Source: Anaerolineae bacterium
GTDB taxonomy: Bacteria > Chloroflexota > Anaerolineae > Anaerolineales > UBA11579
Reading direction: 5' to 3'
Assembly (NCBI GenBank): GCA_004297445.1
Contig: SCUK01000055.1
Location: 1-64,000, forward strand
Length of the DNA stretch: 64,000 bases
Under the pieces are notes generated by a model. The model did not search any database. It saw only the letters and a program-made list of their open reading frames with translations, and was not told where the DNA came from. Positions 46,317-55,606 of the stretch are shown piece by piece. A program made the translations under genes and the position numbers. Position 1 is the stretch's first letter. Every line of letters begins with the position of its first letter.

Positions 46317-49300
46317 TCACTTAGAATCCTGCCGCAAAGGGATGCTGAAGGCGAACAAACTGCCCTCCCCCAGCCGGCTTTCGACTTTGACTGAACCGCC
46401 GTGCCGGTCGACGATGCTCTTGACGATGGCCAGCCCCAAGCCGCTGCCGGACTGTTTGCGGGCCTCGCGAGCCGCGGCGCGGTAGAAGCGTTCGAACAGG
46501 CGCGGCTGGTCCACCGGGGCGATGCCCAGGCCGGTATCCTTGACCGCGAACTGAATGCCGTGTGCATCTACGGTGAGAGAGACATCCACCGTTCCTTTGG
46601 GTTCGGTGTACTTGATGGCGTTCTCAACGAGGTTTTGCATCGCCTGGTACAACAGGGCAGAATCGGACTCGACCACCGGCATGGTCTGTTCGGGAACGCT
46701 GAGGCTGAGTCGAATCTGTTTCTGCAGGGCATTGGGACGCAGGGAATCAACCACCTGGCGGGCAAGGTCGGCGGCGGGCACCATCTCGAGACGCAGATCC
46801 ACGCCCGCCTCGATGCGCCCCAGGTCCAGCAGGTTGTTCACCAGCCGCACCATGCTCTGAATACCATTGTCGATTTTCTTCAGGTAGCCGGTCTGCTGGT
46901 CGTTCAGACTGCCGACCATTTGCAGCATGGTGGCGTAGCCGCGCATTAACGTGAGCGGTGAGCGCAGGTCGTGGCTCACGTTGGCAACGAATTCGGACTT
47001 GAGCGCATCCAGTTCCTTGTAGCGGGTGATGTCGCGCAGGACGCACACCCGCCCCATCAGGCGGCCTTCAATGACGACCGTGGATGCCGAAGCGTAGTAG
47101 ATGCGGTCTTCGGGGAAACGCACTTCTGCCGATTCGCTTTCGGCCGCGGTGGCTTTCAGCAGGGCGCGCAATTCGGGATGTGAAGGCAAGGCTTCCTTGA
47201 GCGGCGTGCCGGGGGAGGTTGTGCCGCCCAGCAACGTGGCGGCCGCCGGGTTGGCGAGCAGCAGCCGGTCGCGGTTGTCCGTGACAAGCACGGGGTCCGG
47301 GGTGGCGGCCAGGATGGCTTCGAGGCGCTGGCGGCCAAGCTGGGCGCCGAGGTAAAGCCGAGCGTTGGCAGCGGCGAGGGCGGCCTGCGCGGCCACGGTG
47401 CTGAGGAAACTGATTTCGTCTTCGGCAAAGGTGTGGGCTTCATCATACGCTGCCCACAAAACGCCGTAATGGGTATCCTCATTGCGCAGCGCGACGGCCA
47501 GCAGGGCCGCGGGCAGTGGCGTGCCGGGCGGCAGGTTCAGGCGGGTACGCGCCGGGTCACTGAGCACCACGCGCGGCTGGCGCTGGGTAAACGCCAGCAG
47601 AGTATTGTCCAGCGCCTCGTAGCGGGCGGCGGCGGGGCCAAGGCCGTAATGGGAAGGCTTGTCTTCGGTGAATTCGGGCAGAGCCGCAGGGGTAAGCACC
47701 AGCCGAGCCGCGGCGGCGCCCGTGGTCAGGGCGGCTTCCAGCACCGGCCCCACGGCGCGTTCCATGTCCAACGCCGAGGCGATGCCCTGGCTGACGGACA
47801 ACAAGCGGTTAAGTTCGTCGAGGCGTGCCTTGAGACTGAGGCGCATCTGCTCGAACGACTGGCCCAACTGGCCGAGTTCGTCCGTGCCCTGCAGAACCAG
47901 CGGGCGATCCAGATCACCGGCAGCGATGGTGGTGGACACCGCGGCCAACTTCTGCAAAGAGCCGCCCAGGCGACGCAGGGCAAACCATAGCCCAACGAAG
48001 GCCAGCAGGAGAACGGCCAGCACCCCGCCAAGGACGGGCGCGGCAATCGTCATCGCGGTTTGCTGGGCCACGCGGGCGGGCACGCTGGTCACGACCCCCC
48101 AGCCGCGGCCAGGCACCGGTCGCGAATAGACCAGTTGGCGGGTGCCATCCGTGCCGGGTTGTTCGGCAAATACAGGTTCCAGACCCAGCGCGCCGGTGTA
48201 TGCAGTGCCCACCAGTTGCGGTTCCGGATGATACATAATAAGACCCTGCTCATCCAGCAGGATGCCGTAGCCGCCAATATCCTTCATGGCAGCCAGATTG
48301 TCCAGAATGGGTTCGGTGAACGGGTTGGTACTCAGGCTGGTGCGGCCAAGCAGGACGACCTGGATGGTGCCCTGCCCATCGCGGACGGCATGCAGAAAAG
48401 ACATGCGACCGGCGATATCCCCGCCGCCGGGGGGCAGCGAGTACATCTGGAACTGGACACCGGCAAACGCCAGCTCCAGTGCCTGAATCTCATCCGGGCT
48501 GAGGAGGATAGCGTTGGCCTCGCGCAGGGGGAAGCCGCCCAACACCCGGCCGCCGGCATCCAGTACGGCGAGCTGGTCAAAATACGGCACGGAGCGCAGG
48601 TCCTGCGTGAGGACAGCATCCAGTTCAGCGCCCTGAGTGAGATAGAGACGCGGGTCTTCTGATAGCTGGGCGATGAGGTTCTGGCCGGTTTCAAGAAAGA
48701 AGGGCACGCCCTGGGCGGCGGAGTCGGCGGTGGTGCGCAGACGTTCTTCCAGGGTGGAACCGGCCGCATTGCCGGCAATCCGCCACATGCCGAACATCAG
48801 CAGCAGCAGGAAAAGCAGGGCGAGCGGGGCAATGAGATTGAACAAGCGAGTTTGCAGGCTGCGCTCACCGGGAGAAGGTTGCAGGGGTGCGGTGCCTCCC
48901 CAGCGCGAGGGCAGGCCGAAGGCAGCAATCTCGGAGAGCATACCGGCCACCAATAACTGGAAGAACACGGCCAGAGTCACCCAGCCAATGCGAGCGAAGG
49001 TGTAATCCAACCGGGAGGCCAGCGTGCCGCTAACGGTAAGCGGCAAGGTGAGGAGCGCCAGCAGGGCAAAGACAAGCGAGAGCGCCGGCGCGGCCAGCAT
49101 GGGCCGTCGCCAGAAGCGATAGGCGAGGGTACGGTAACGCTGGCGCAGGGCGGCGCTGAGCAATACAGCAATGATCGCTAAGATTAGCGGCGTGAAGGCA
49201 CTGTGACCATCAAAGCCCGCCAGCACAAGGCCGGAAAGGGCCGCCAGGCCAGCAGCCGGAAGCGGACCCAACAAACCCGCCGCCAGCACCCAGGGCAGCG

Positions 49301-49592
49301 CGGCGAACAACATCACCGCCGGGCCAACGGGCGGGATGGGCCGGCCGGGCGGGGGAAGCATTCCGGTATCCGGGAGGCGCAGACCGAGGGCCAGCGCGGC
49401 AAGCGGCGCGGCAACGCCCAACACCAGCAGCAGAAACGTCAGCCGGCCATCCCAGGTCGGGGCATAGGCGCGGAATCGGGCGACCAATAACAGCGCGAGG
49501 CCCGCCAACGCAAACCAGACCAGCCAGCCGGTAAATCCGGTGGGCAGGTCAAAGTAGAACTGTTCCTGCAATAACGTAAGAATAAGGTCCAT
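46317..49592 (-). CDS. Multi-domain membrane sensor histidine kinase (1091 aa)
   Basis: Domain order: seven or eight hydrophobic helices (about 15-265), an extracytoplasmic dCache-like sensor (about 285-530), a further helix (about 530-555), HAMP (about 555-610), GAF (about 625-775), PAS (about 785-860), HisKA with phospho-acceptor His874 (VSHDLRSPLTLM) and HATPase (about 970-1085: NLVENAIKYTEP, DTGLGI, GSGLGLAIV). The N-terminal helices resemble a MASE-like membrane sensor. No response regulator is adjacent; the one at 30400-31134 is the only candidate in the window. The converging FixG-like gene ends 48 nt away. Confidence 0.92.
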   Translation of the reverse strand: MDLILTLLQEQFYFDLPTGFTGWLVWFALAGLALLLVARFRAYAPTWDGRLTFLLLVLGVAAPLAALALGLRLPDTGMLPPPGRPIPPVGPAVMLFAALPWVLAAGLLGPLPAAGLAALSGLVLAGFDGHSAFTPLILAIIAVLLSAALRQRYRTLAYRFWRRPMLAAPALSLVFALLALLTLPLTVSGTLASRLDYTFARIGWVTLAVFFQLLVAGMLSEIAAFGLPSRWGGTAPLQPSPGERSLQTRLFNLIAPLALLFLLLLMFGMWRIAGNAAGSTLEERLRTTADSAAQGVPFFLETGQNLIAQLSEDPRLYLTQGAELDAVLTQDLRSVPYFDQLAVLDAGGRVLGGFPLREANAILLSPDEIQALELAFAGVQFQMYSLPPGGGDIAGRMSFLHAVRDGQGTIQVVLLGRTSLSTNPFTEPILDNLAAMKDIGGYGILLDEQGLIMYHPEPQLVGTAYTGALGLEPVFAEQPGTDGTRQLVYSRPVPGRGWGVVTSVPARVAQQTAMTIAAPVLGGVLAVLLLAFVGLWFALRRLGGSLQKLAAVSTTIAAGDLDRPLVLQGTDELGQLGQSFEQMRLSLKARLDELNRLLSVSQGIASALDMERAVGPVLEAALTTGAAAARLVLTPAALPEFTEDKPSHYGLGPAAARYEALDNTLLAFTQRQPRVVLSDPARTRLNLPPGTPLPAALLAVALRNEDTHYGVLWAAYDEAHTFAEDEISFLSTVAAQAALAAANARLYLGAQLGRQRLEAILAATPDPVLVTDNRDRLLLANPAAATLLGGTTSPGTPLKEALPSHPELRALLKATAAESESAEVRFPEDRIYYASASTVVIEGRLMGRVCVLRDITRYKELDALKSEFVANVSHDLRSPLTLMRGYATMLQMVGSLNDQQTGYLKKIDNGIQSMVRLVNNLLDLGRIEAGVDLRLEMVPAADLARQVVDSLRPNALQKQIRLSLSVPEQTMPVVESDSALLYQAMQNLVENAIKYTEPKGTVDVSLTVDAHGIQFAVKDTGLGIAPVDQPRLFERFYRAAAREARKQSGSGLGLAIVKSIVDRHGGSVKVESRLGEGSLFAFSIPLRQDSK

Positions 49593-49780
49593 TGCTTCGG
49601 GTACTGCAAGGGTGATGCCGGATGAACCAGAGACGCAATGGCAAACTAACGCCGCGCAAACCGGGAATCCTCACGCGCCCCGGTTCAGGACAGCCTTGTA
49701 TTTCGCCTCATTGGAGGATTATACAACAGGCAGGAATCTGCCGCGCCCTACAGAAATGAAAAGAAGAAGGTGGAGGGAGG

Positions 49781-50488
49781 TCAGCGCTTGCGAGCCGCCA
49801 TCTGGTCGGCGTAAACGCCGTAGTATTCCGGCGGCAGCATTTCGGCGATACGCAACATGACTTCGTCGGCATTGGCCTGGCGGGCCGTGCGGCGCTCGTC
49901 GCCTTTGCCGGTAATCGGCGGCAGGGTGAACGGCGCTCCTATCTTGAGGGTCACCTGCGGGCGCGGCAACGGCAAACTGAAGGCACGGCTGAGGATTTCA
50001 TCGCTGGTGCCCTCGAGAGCAATGGGAACGATGGGTATCTGGCCAGCGCGGTCCAGGATGTAGGCGACGCCGGGCAAGGCGCGGCGCATGCCGGGTGTGT
50101 GGGAGCGCCCCCCTTCCGGCGAAATCGCCAGCGGGCAACCCGCTTCCAATACAGTCTGAATCCGGTCCAGGACGGCGCGGTCGTATTCACCACGCTTGAC
50201 GGGTATGGCATCGTAGGCCCAGACCAGTAACCCCTGCCCGGAGCGGTCCCAGACATCCGCGCCAGCCACCGCTTCCAGAAAGACCGGCCAGAAGGCCAGC
50301 ATGAGCGGCGGCTCCAGCTTGGAAATGTGGTTGTAAGCCACCACATACGGGCCGCGGGCGGGAACATTCTGGCGGCCGATAACGGTGACACGGAATACAG
50401 TTCGAATGATGGGGTAGAAAATTAGGATGAGCAGCCAGCGCCGCAAGGTGATGAAGAGCGAGGGACGGCCACGGTGCTTAGCCGCCAT
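49781..50488 (-). CDS. PlsC-like 1-acyl-glycerol-3-phosphate acyltransferase
   Basis: A 235-residue acyltransferase of glycerolipid synthesis, attached by an N-terminal hydrophobic segment (about 15-35). Block I is NHISKLEP with His54; the acidic residue four positions on is Glu59 in place of the usual Asp (H-X4-D). Block III is SPEGGRS (123-129) and block IV PIVPIALEGT. The Glu may still serve in the His-acid dyad. It overlaps cmk by 11 nt. The 188-bp gap to the kinase gene (49593-49780) holds nothing I can identify. Confidence 0.85.
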   Translation of the reverse strand: MAAKHRGRPSLFITLRRWLLILIFYPIIRTVFRVTVIGRQNVPARGPYVVAYNHISKLEPPLMLAFWPVFLEAVAGADVWDRSGQGLLVWAYDAIPVKRGEYDRAVLDRIQTVLEAGCPLAISPEGGRSHTPGMRRALPGVAYILDRAGQIPIVPIALEGTSDEILSRAFSLPLPRPQVTLKIGAPFTLPPITGKGDERRTARQANADEVMLRIAEMLPPEYYGVYADQMAARKR

Positions 50489-51158
50489 TGGCCTGACTCT
50501 TCAAGATAGCCAGGACTTCGGCCAGAATCACGTCGGCGTCTTTGCCATCTGAATTGATTACCACTGCATCTTCGGCTATACGCAGGGGAGCCAGGTCGCG
50601 GGAAGCGTCCAAGCGGTCGCGCTCTTTCATCGATTCAAGGACGGCGGCGTAGTCTTCGCCGGTGCGCTCCTCGAAACGGCGGCGGGCGCGTTCTTCCACG
50701 GAAGCATCCAGATACACCTTGAGCCGCGCTTCGGGAAGGACGACTGTACCGATGTCGCGCCCCACCATCACCACCTCTCCCCGCAGGCCAATGCGACGCT
50801 GCTGGGCGCTCAAGGCTTTGCGCACGCCAGGGTAAGCAGCCACGATGGATACGCAGGACTCGACCTCGGGGGCACGAATCTGCCAGGTGCGGTCCTGGCC
50901 GTCAATGTAAACATCGGCCTGGCGGCCGTCGTCTACGGAACAGGGGCGTACATCAATCTGCGCCGTCTCAGCCACGCGGGTGCAAAACGCTCCATCGTTG
51001 ACATCGCCGTTGCGGTCCAGAACGGCGCAGGTCACGGCGCGGTACATTAACCCGGTATCAAAAAAGAGGTAACCCAGGGACTCAGCAAGGTTTTGCGCCA
51101 GGGTGGATTTGCCTGACGCCGCGGGGCCATCAATCGCAATGCTATTTATCGTGTCCAA
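50478..51158 (-). CDS. cmk: Cytidylate kinase
   Basis: A 226-residue (d)CMP kinase supplying CDP for nucleotide and phospholipid synthesis. P-loop GPAASGKS (11-18), the FFDTGLMYRAVT substrate region, VGRDIGTVVLPEA and RRRFEER lid are all present. It lies between a GT-C membrane protein gene (18 nt gap) and the plsC-like gene (overlap), a common cmk-plsC pairing. Confidence 0.95.
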   Translation of the reverse strand: MDTINSIAIDGPAASGKSTLAQNLAESLGYLFFDTGLMYRAVTCAVLDRNGDVNDGAFCTRVAETAQIDVRPCSVDDGRQADVYIDGQDRTWQIRAPEVESCVSIVAAYPGVRKALSAQQRRIGLRGEVVMVGRDIGTVVLPEARLKVYLDASVEERARRRFEERTGEDYAAVLESMKERDRLDASRDLAPLRIAEDAVVINSDGKDADVILAEVLAILKSQANGG

Positions 51159-51176
51159 CCGGATTCTCCAAAACGT

Positions 51177-53048
51177 TCAGGGGGTTGGCGAGGGGCTGGG
51201 TTCTGCAGAAGGCGCGCCCTCTTCCGTGGGCGTGGGTTCCAGGGCGGCTTCTTCCGTCGGGGTTGGTTGCTGCGCGGCATCTTCTTCCGGGGCGGGCTGG
51301 CCGTCTTCAATCGGTTCAACTTCTGGCGGCGGGGGTTCCACAACCGGAACCTCCTGCGGCAAAGCGACGACCGGCGCGCCGCCGGGGAACAAAGCGGCCT
51401 GACCCCAGACAATCACGGTAGAAGGAACAGCGGGGGCCTGACGGAACAGCAACCAGCCAATCCAGTTGGGCGGTTTCGCGCCGTCCCAGGCGGGCAGCCA
51501 GCCTACGGCAAACGACTGACCGCGGTAACCGGCCTCCGTGAGCAGGTCCACCGGGCTTGAGTCGGTGACCAGCGCCGAGTCGGACAGGCCCGGTGAGAGG
51601 GAGGTCGTGAAGATCACATTCGGCATCGTGCGCAGGGCCCAGGCCACGGCGGCGGAATCGGTCTGCACGACGACATCCAGGCCGCTGCGCTCGCCGAGCA
51701 CGTATTCGGAGATGTCACCAACGGTCGTCGCCAGCCGGTCGGTAAGGCCGGGGGCCGGGCCGTTCCACCACAGTTCGGCTGCCGCGCCGGCGCGGCGGTA
51801 GGCTGCTCCGGTGGCCGAATTGACAGTGAAAAAGAGCAAGAACAACGCCAGGCTCCACAATATGCCGCGTGCGGCTTCGCCAAAACTCCAGCCAATGCCG
51901 ATGAGCGCGGCAGAAATGAGGGCAAGCGCAAACACCGTAAGGGAAAGAATCAGGCGAATACGCAACAATTCCGGGTCCTGGAACGCCGAGGTGCCAAGCG
52001 AGGCGAGGTTAATCCAGATAAATGAATAGAAAATCAATAGCAGTGAGGTTTCGCCCGCGACTACAGAAAACTCTTCTTCGCCGCGCAGCGCCAGCAGGTC
52101 GGCCAGCGAGCCGGCAGCCAACGCCCAGAGCGGAACGAGCACCCAGATGAGGTCGGTCACCTGGCGGCCGGGCATGAGCAGGGCGATGGCGAGGGCAACG
52201 ACGGCCCAGAGCAGGAGGGCCAAATCACGCGCGCTGGGGCGGGACAACAAACGGACCACCGCCACCAACCCGAAAACGAGCGCCAGCGGCTGGTAGCCCA
52301 CCAGGGCGACCAGTAAGCGCCCCGCCGGAACCCCGGAGGGCACGCCCCAACCCTGAACCCAGGCGGGCAGGCTGGCGGCAAACGCGCCCAACCCACCGGG
52401 AACTTGAAGGAACAGCGTACCTGCCAGCGCCAGCATGATGAGCAGCGCGAGACCGGCGCGGCGCAGGTCGCCGCCGGGCAAGCGCAGCGGCTCGCGCCGC
52501 AGCAGGGCGAACAATAAACCGGCAAGGACCAGACCGACGACCCCGCCCCAGAAGGCCGGGCCGGAAAGCGCGGCCAGCGCGAAAAAGACGCCGGCCCACG
52601 CCGGGCGCACCAGTACCCAGGCGGCCACGGCGAGGGCCAGGAACGCCAGGGCCGGCATGGGGCCGCCCGCCAGGCGCGAGACCGCCAGCAGGCCGGGGTC
52701 AATGGCGAGGCCGAAGGCAAGAATGATGGCCGGCCAGCGACCGAGCGCACCACGGAACGCAAACGGCACCAGCGGGAGAAGGCTGCCGGCCAGGGCGGGC
52801 AGGAGACGCGCCAGCGGGTCGCCGCTGCCGAACATATTGAAGAGGAATGACGTGACGAGCAGGTAGAGCGGATGGGGGCCAAACTCAACGGCCGCGCCGT
52901 GCGCCAGGCGGTAAGCCTGCAGAGCCCAGCCGGCTTCAAATTCAGCAAGCGGGATGGCGTTCAGCAGCGCAAGGCGCAGGCAAAAGGCCAGCGCGAAGGC
53001 CAGCCCATAGAGCAGGATTTCGAGGTTCAGGCGTTTGGTGAATTCCAT
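51177..53048 (-). CDS. GT-C-like polytopic membrane protein with acidic Pro-rich tail
   Basis: A 623-residue membrane protein with about twelve helices in residues 1-440. EAGWALQAYRLAHGAAVEFGPHPLYLLVTSFLF near the N-terminus resembles the first loop of ArnT/PMT-type (GT39/GT83) glycosyltransferases that use polyprenyl-phosphate sugars, though the DD/DE motif is reduced to a Glu. A soluble domain (about 440-555) follows, then a tail of about 65 residues rich in Pro, Glu, Ala and Thr (EEAALEPTPTEEGAP). It is fourth in the membrane-glycosylation run. Donor and acceptor unknown. Confidence 0.78.
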   Translation of the reverse strand: MEFTKRLNLEILLYGLAFALAFCLRLALLNAIPLAEFEAGWALQAYRLAHGAAVEFGPHPLYLLVTSFLFNMFGSGDPLARLLPALAGSLLPLVPFAFRGALGRWPAIILAFGLAIDPGLLAVSRLAGGPMPALAFLALAVAAWVLVRPAWAGVFFALAALSGPAFWGGVVGLVLAGLLFALLRREPLRLPGGDLRRAGLALLIMLALAGTLFLQVPGGLGAFAASLPAWVQGWGVPSGVPAGRLLVALVGYQPLALVFGLVAVVRLLSRPSARDLALLLWAVVALAIALLMPGRQVTDLIWVLVPLWALAAGSLADLLALRGEEEFSVVAGETSLLLIFYSFIWINLASLGTSAFQDPELLRIRLILSLTVFALALISAALIGIGWSFGEAARGILWSLALFLLFFTVNSATGAAYRRAGAAAELWWNGPAPGLTDRLATTVGDISEYVLGERSGLDVVVQTDSAAVAWALRTMPNVIFTTSLSPGLSDSALVTDSSPVDLLTEAGYRGQSFAVGWLPAWDGAKPPNWIGWLLFRQAPAVPSTVIVWGQAALFPGGAPVVALPQEVPVVEPPPPEVEPIEDGQPAPEEDAAQQPTPTEEAALEPTPTEEGAPSAEPSPSPTP

Positions 53049-53068
53049 GCGGGTATTATATCGTCCCG

Positions 53069-55606
53069 TCAGGGCGCAGACGGGGGCACAGCGTAGAGAG
53101 TCACACTGCCCTGCTGGAATGCGATGGGGAGATTTTCGACGAACTTCAATTCGTAGACGCTGTACGTGGTGCGCTCCAGATCGCCTACATAAATGTAGCG
53201 AATGTCATAGACGGCCAGAATGTTTGCGGCTTCTTCCCAGTGAACCGTGCTGTAGAGGCGCTCGATATCGGCGGCGCGGCTGCCCATCTCTTCGCCGCCG
53301 CCGCGCCACTGGCTTTCGTGGCCGGGCCAGCCGAGCAAAGACGGCTGGCCGGAATGGGCGGAAATGCGGGCGTAGCGGGTGTAGGACCCCCCCACTGCTT
53401 CGACCAGCGTACCCAGCGGCTGTTCAAGCAGGAAGGCAACCGCCGCCTGATCATCGGCGCTGAGGTAGCCCGTAGGATTCGTGCCGTTGAGCGAGAGCGT
53501 CCGGCCGGAATTGCGAAAATCCTGGAAATTCGTGTCGATGGTATTTAGCGTGTAGATGCTCCCGACGCCAACGACCAGAGCCAGCACGATGAATGCCACA
53601 GCCCGGCCGCCGCGCCGTGCGGCGCTAAGCATGGCGGCCAACCCGTAGGCGCCCGCCACGCCCCACACCAACCAGCCCTGAATGAAGAACTTGAACACGG
53701 TGTTCATACGGTGACCGAACTGGTCACGCAAATAGAAGAATTCGGGCGCCAGCACCAGCAACGCGCCAAAGAATATCAACAAGACAGCGAAGTTATTGGA
53801 GTTGGCAGCCGGTTCGGTTATGGATTTCTCGGGAAGCGGCCGCGGCAACAGCCAGCGCAGGGAGAGACCGGCAATGAGCGCCAGGGTAAGCCAGCCGCCG
53901 GTGAAGGCCAGCCGCCGGTTCAGCGCCAGGGCGAACAGGCTGGCTGAATCCGGCGCGCCCATCAACGCGGCAAGCAGGTCCGCCGCGCCCGGATCGGCGG
54001 ACACCAGACTGGCCCCCCAGGCGATACCAAGCGCCAGCGCCAGCGAGGCAGCCCACAGGGCGGCCACCAGCGTCAGCCCAATCAGCAAGGCGGTGAACAG
54101 TTCAATGAAACGACCACGCCGCCAGAACAGGTAGGAAAGGAATCCTCGTGAGGAGTTGTCGTCAGGATAGATTTCCGGTTTCTCGGGCCGTCGCCAATAC
54201 AGGCTAAATAGGAATGCAAGCAGCGGGAAGAATAACGTGCCGAACATCACCCACAGGTGCGCCCCGCGAGTGGGGTTGATGAGATTGGGCAGGATACCCC
54301 CCGCCTGCGAGGAAAAACCAATATGGTACGGCAGGTAGAGCAGGACACCCAAAGCGGCCAGCACGATGCCCAGCCAGACGCCCTCCATCAGACGATTCAA
54401 AGCCCAGCCCTTGCGCTGAGCCTGCACGTAGGCATAGACCAGCATGAGGAAACCGAGATAGATGGGGAAGTCCCAGATATTAAGAAACGCCATGCCGCCG
54501 ATGAGCAGCGCGCTCAGCCAGAGGGTGGAATTGTCGATGCCCAACGTCAGCGGGCCGATGCGGGTTTCGCCCTCGCCACGTCCAAGGTAATAGTTCAGTC
54601 CGAGCGCCAGCGCCAGCATGGCAAAGGGCATGGCGATGACATGCGGGTGCAGGTCCGCGAGGTAATACGAAAACCAGGGAAATTCATCGATCACTTCAAC
54701 GGGATCGCCGGCAAAATTCCGGTCAGTGATGACACGCGAGGCGCGCCACCACCACCAGAAGCGCAACTGCAGCTCGCCACTGAGGGCCGGCGCACTGACC
54801 AGGTCTTTAATGTCCAACCAGGTCCAGAAGCGTGAAACCAGTTCGCCATCCTCATAACGCCAGAACGCGCCGCGCACATGCAGGAATTCCAGCAAGCCCT
54901 CGACATTGCCGAGGACGAGGGTAATGACCGGCGCGAATATCGCCAGCAGCAGGTTCTGGCCTTCGTGCTCACGCCGCCAGCCGGCCAGCAGGTCTGCCAC
55001 CAGGCCATAGGCACCGGCGGCGGCCATGGCAAAGACGCTGGCAATCATCAGGTTGAAGGCGATGCCCGACGGGACGGCCGCAAGGCGCGCCAGCATGGCG
55101 GTCATCACATAGCCGAAGTAATAATAGGAGATGGCGTAGTCCGCCAGCCATGGGTCGTGCGGCGGCATGGTCGGTGAGCGCAAAATGGAATTGATGAAAG
55201 CCAGTTCCATCGGCTTTTCGGTATCGCGAATCTCCGGGGTCATGGCGCGGAACAGACACAACAAGGAAAAGGAAACGACAAACACCAACTCGACGGCGAT
55301 GACCAGGCGGCGATTCTCACTCAGCCAGGCGGCCAGCCCGGCTTCTTCCGAGCCGCGGCGCGCCCACCAGCCCAGCGCTACCAGCAGTGCCAGCGCCAGC
55401 CACACGCCGCCGAGATTATTTTGTAGAATGCCCAGCGAGCCGAGCAACCAGAAGAGATACCCCCAGATGAGCAGGCCGAGCGGGCGGGCGAAAGCGAGGC
55501 CGCGCCCGGGCAGGAAGCGCAGCAATCGGTAAGCGAGCGGGAACGCCGCCCAGCCCACGGCGCTGAGCGCCAGCAACCAGCGCAGCCAGCCTACCAGTTC
55601 CTGCAT
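53069..55606 (-). CDS. DUF2298 (Chlor_Arch_YYY) membrane protein
   Basis: An 845-residue polytopic protein of the YYY family, found in Chloroflexota and archaea. The family motif region is ADYAISYYYFGYVMTAMLARL, and DLHPHVIAMPFAMLALALGLNY is a second conserved element; about 16 hydrophobic helices are visible. A soluble C-terminal part (about 715-845) with WPGHESQWRG and VHWEEAANILAVYDIRYIYVGDLER matches the end of the 1746-residue neighbour, so they are paralogues. Likely a GT-C-type sugar transferase or flippase; unproven. Its ATG overlaps the neighbour's TGA by 1 nt (TGATG). Confidence 0.85.
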   Translation of the reverse strand: MQELVGWLRWLLALSAVGWAAFPLAYRLLRFLPGRGLAFARPLGLLIWGYLFWLLGSLGILQNNLGGVWLALALLVALGWWARRGSEEAGLAAWLSENRRLVIAVELVFVVSFSLLCLFRAMTPEIRDTEKPMELAFINSILRSPTMPPHDPWLADYAISYYYFGYVMTAMLARLAAVPSGIAFNLMIASVFAMAAAGAYGLVADLLAGWRREHEGQNLLLAIFAPVITLVLGNVEGLLEFLHVRGAFWRYEDGELVSRFWTWLDIKDLVSAPALSGELQLRFWWWWRASRVITDRNFAGDPVEVIDEFPWFSYYLADLHPHVIAMPFAMLALALGLNYYLGRGEGETRIGPLTLGIDNSTLWLSALLIGGMAFLNIWDFPIYLGFLMLVYAYVQAQRKGWALNRLMEGVWLGIVLAALGVLLYLPYHIGFSSQAGGILPNLINPTRGAHLWVMFGTLFFPLLAFLFSLYWRRPEKPEIYPDDNSSRGFLSYLFWRRGRFIELFTALLIGLTLVAALWAASLALALGIAWGASLVSADPGAADLLAALMGAPDSASLFALALNRRLAFTGGWLTLALIAGLSLRWLLPRPLPEKSITEPAANSNNFAVLLIFFGALLVLAPEFFYLRDQFGHRMNTVFKFFIQGWLVWGVAGAYGLAAMLSAARRGGRAVAFIVLALVVGVGSIYTLNTIDTNFQDFRNSGRTLSLNGTNPTGYLSADDQAAVAFLLEQPLGTLVEAVGGSYTRYARISAHSGQPSLLGWPGHESQWRGGGEEMGSRAADIERLYSTVHWEEAANILAVYDIRYIYVGDLERTTYSVYELKFVENLPIAFQQGSVTLYAVPPSAP

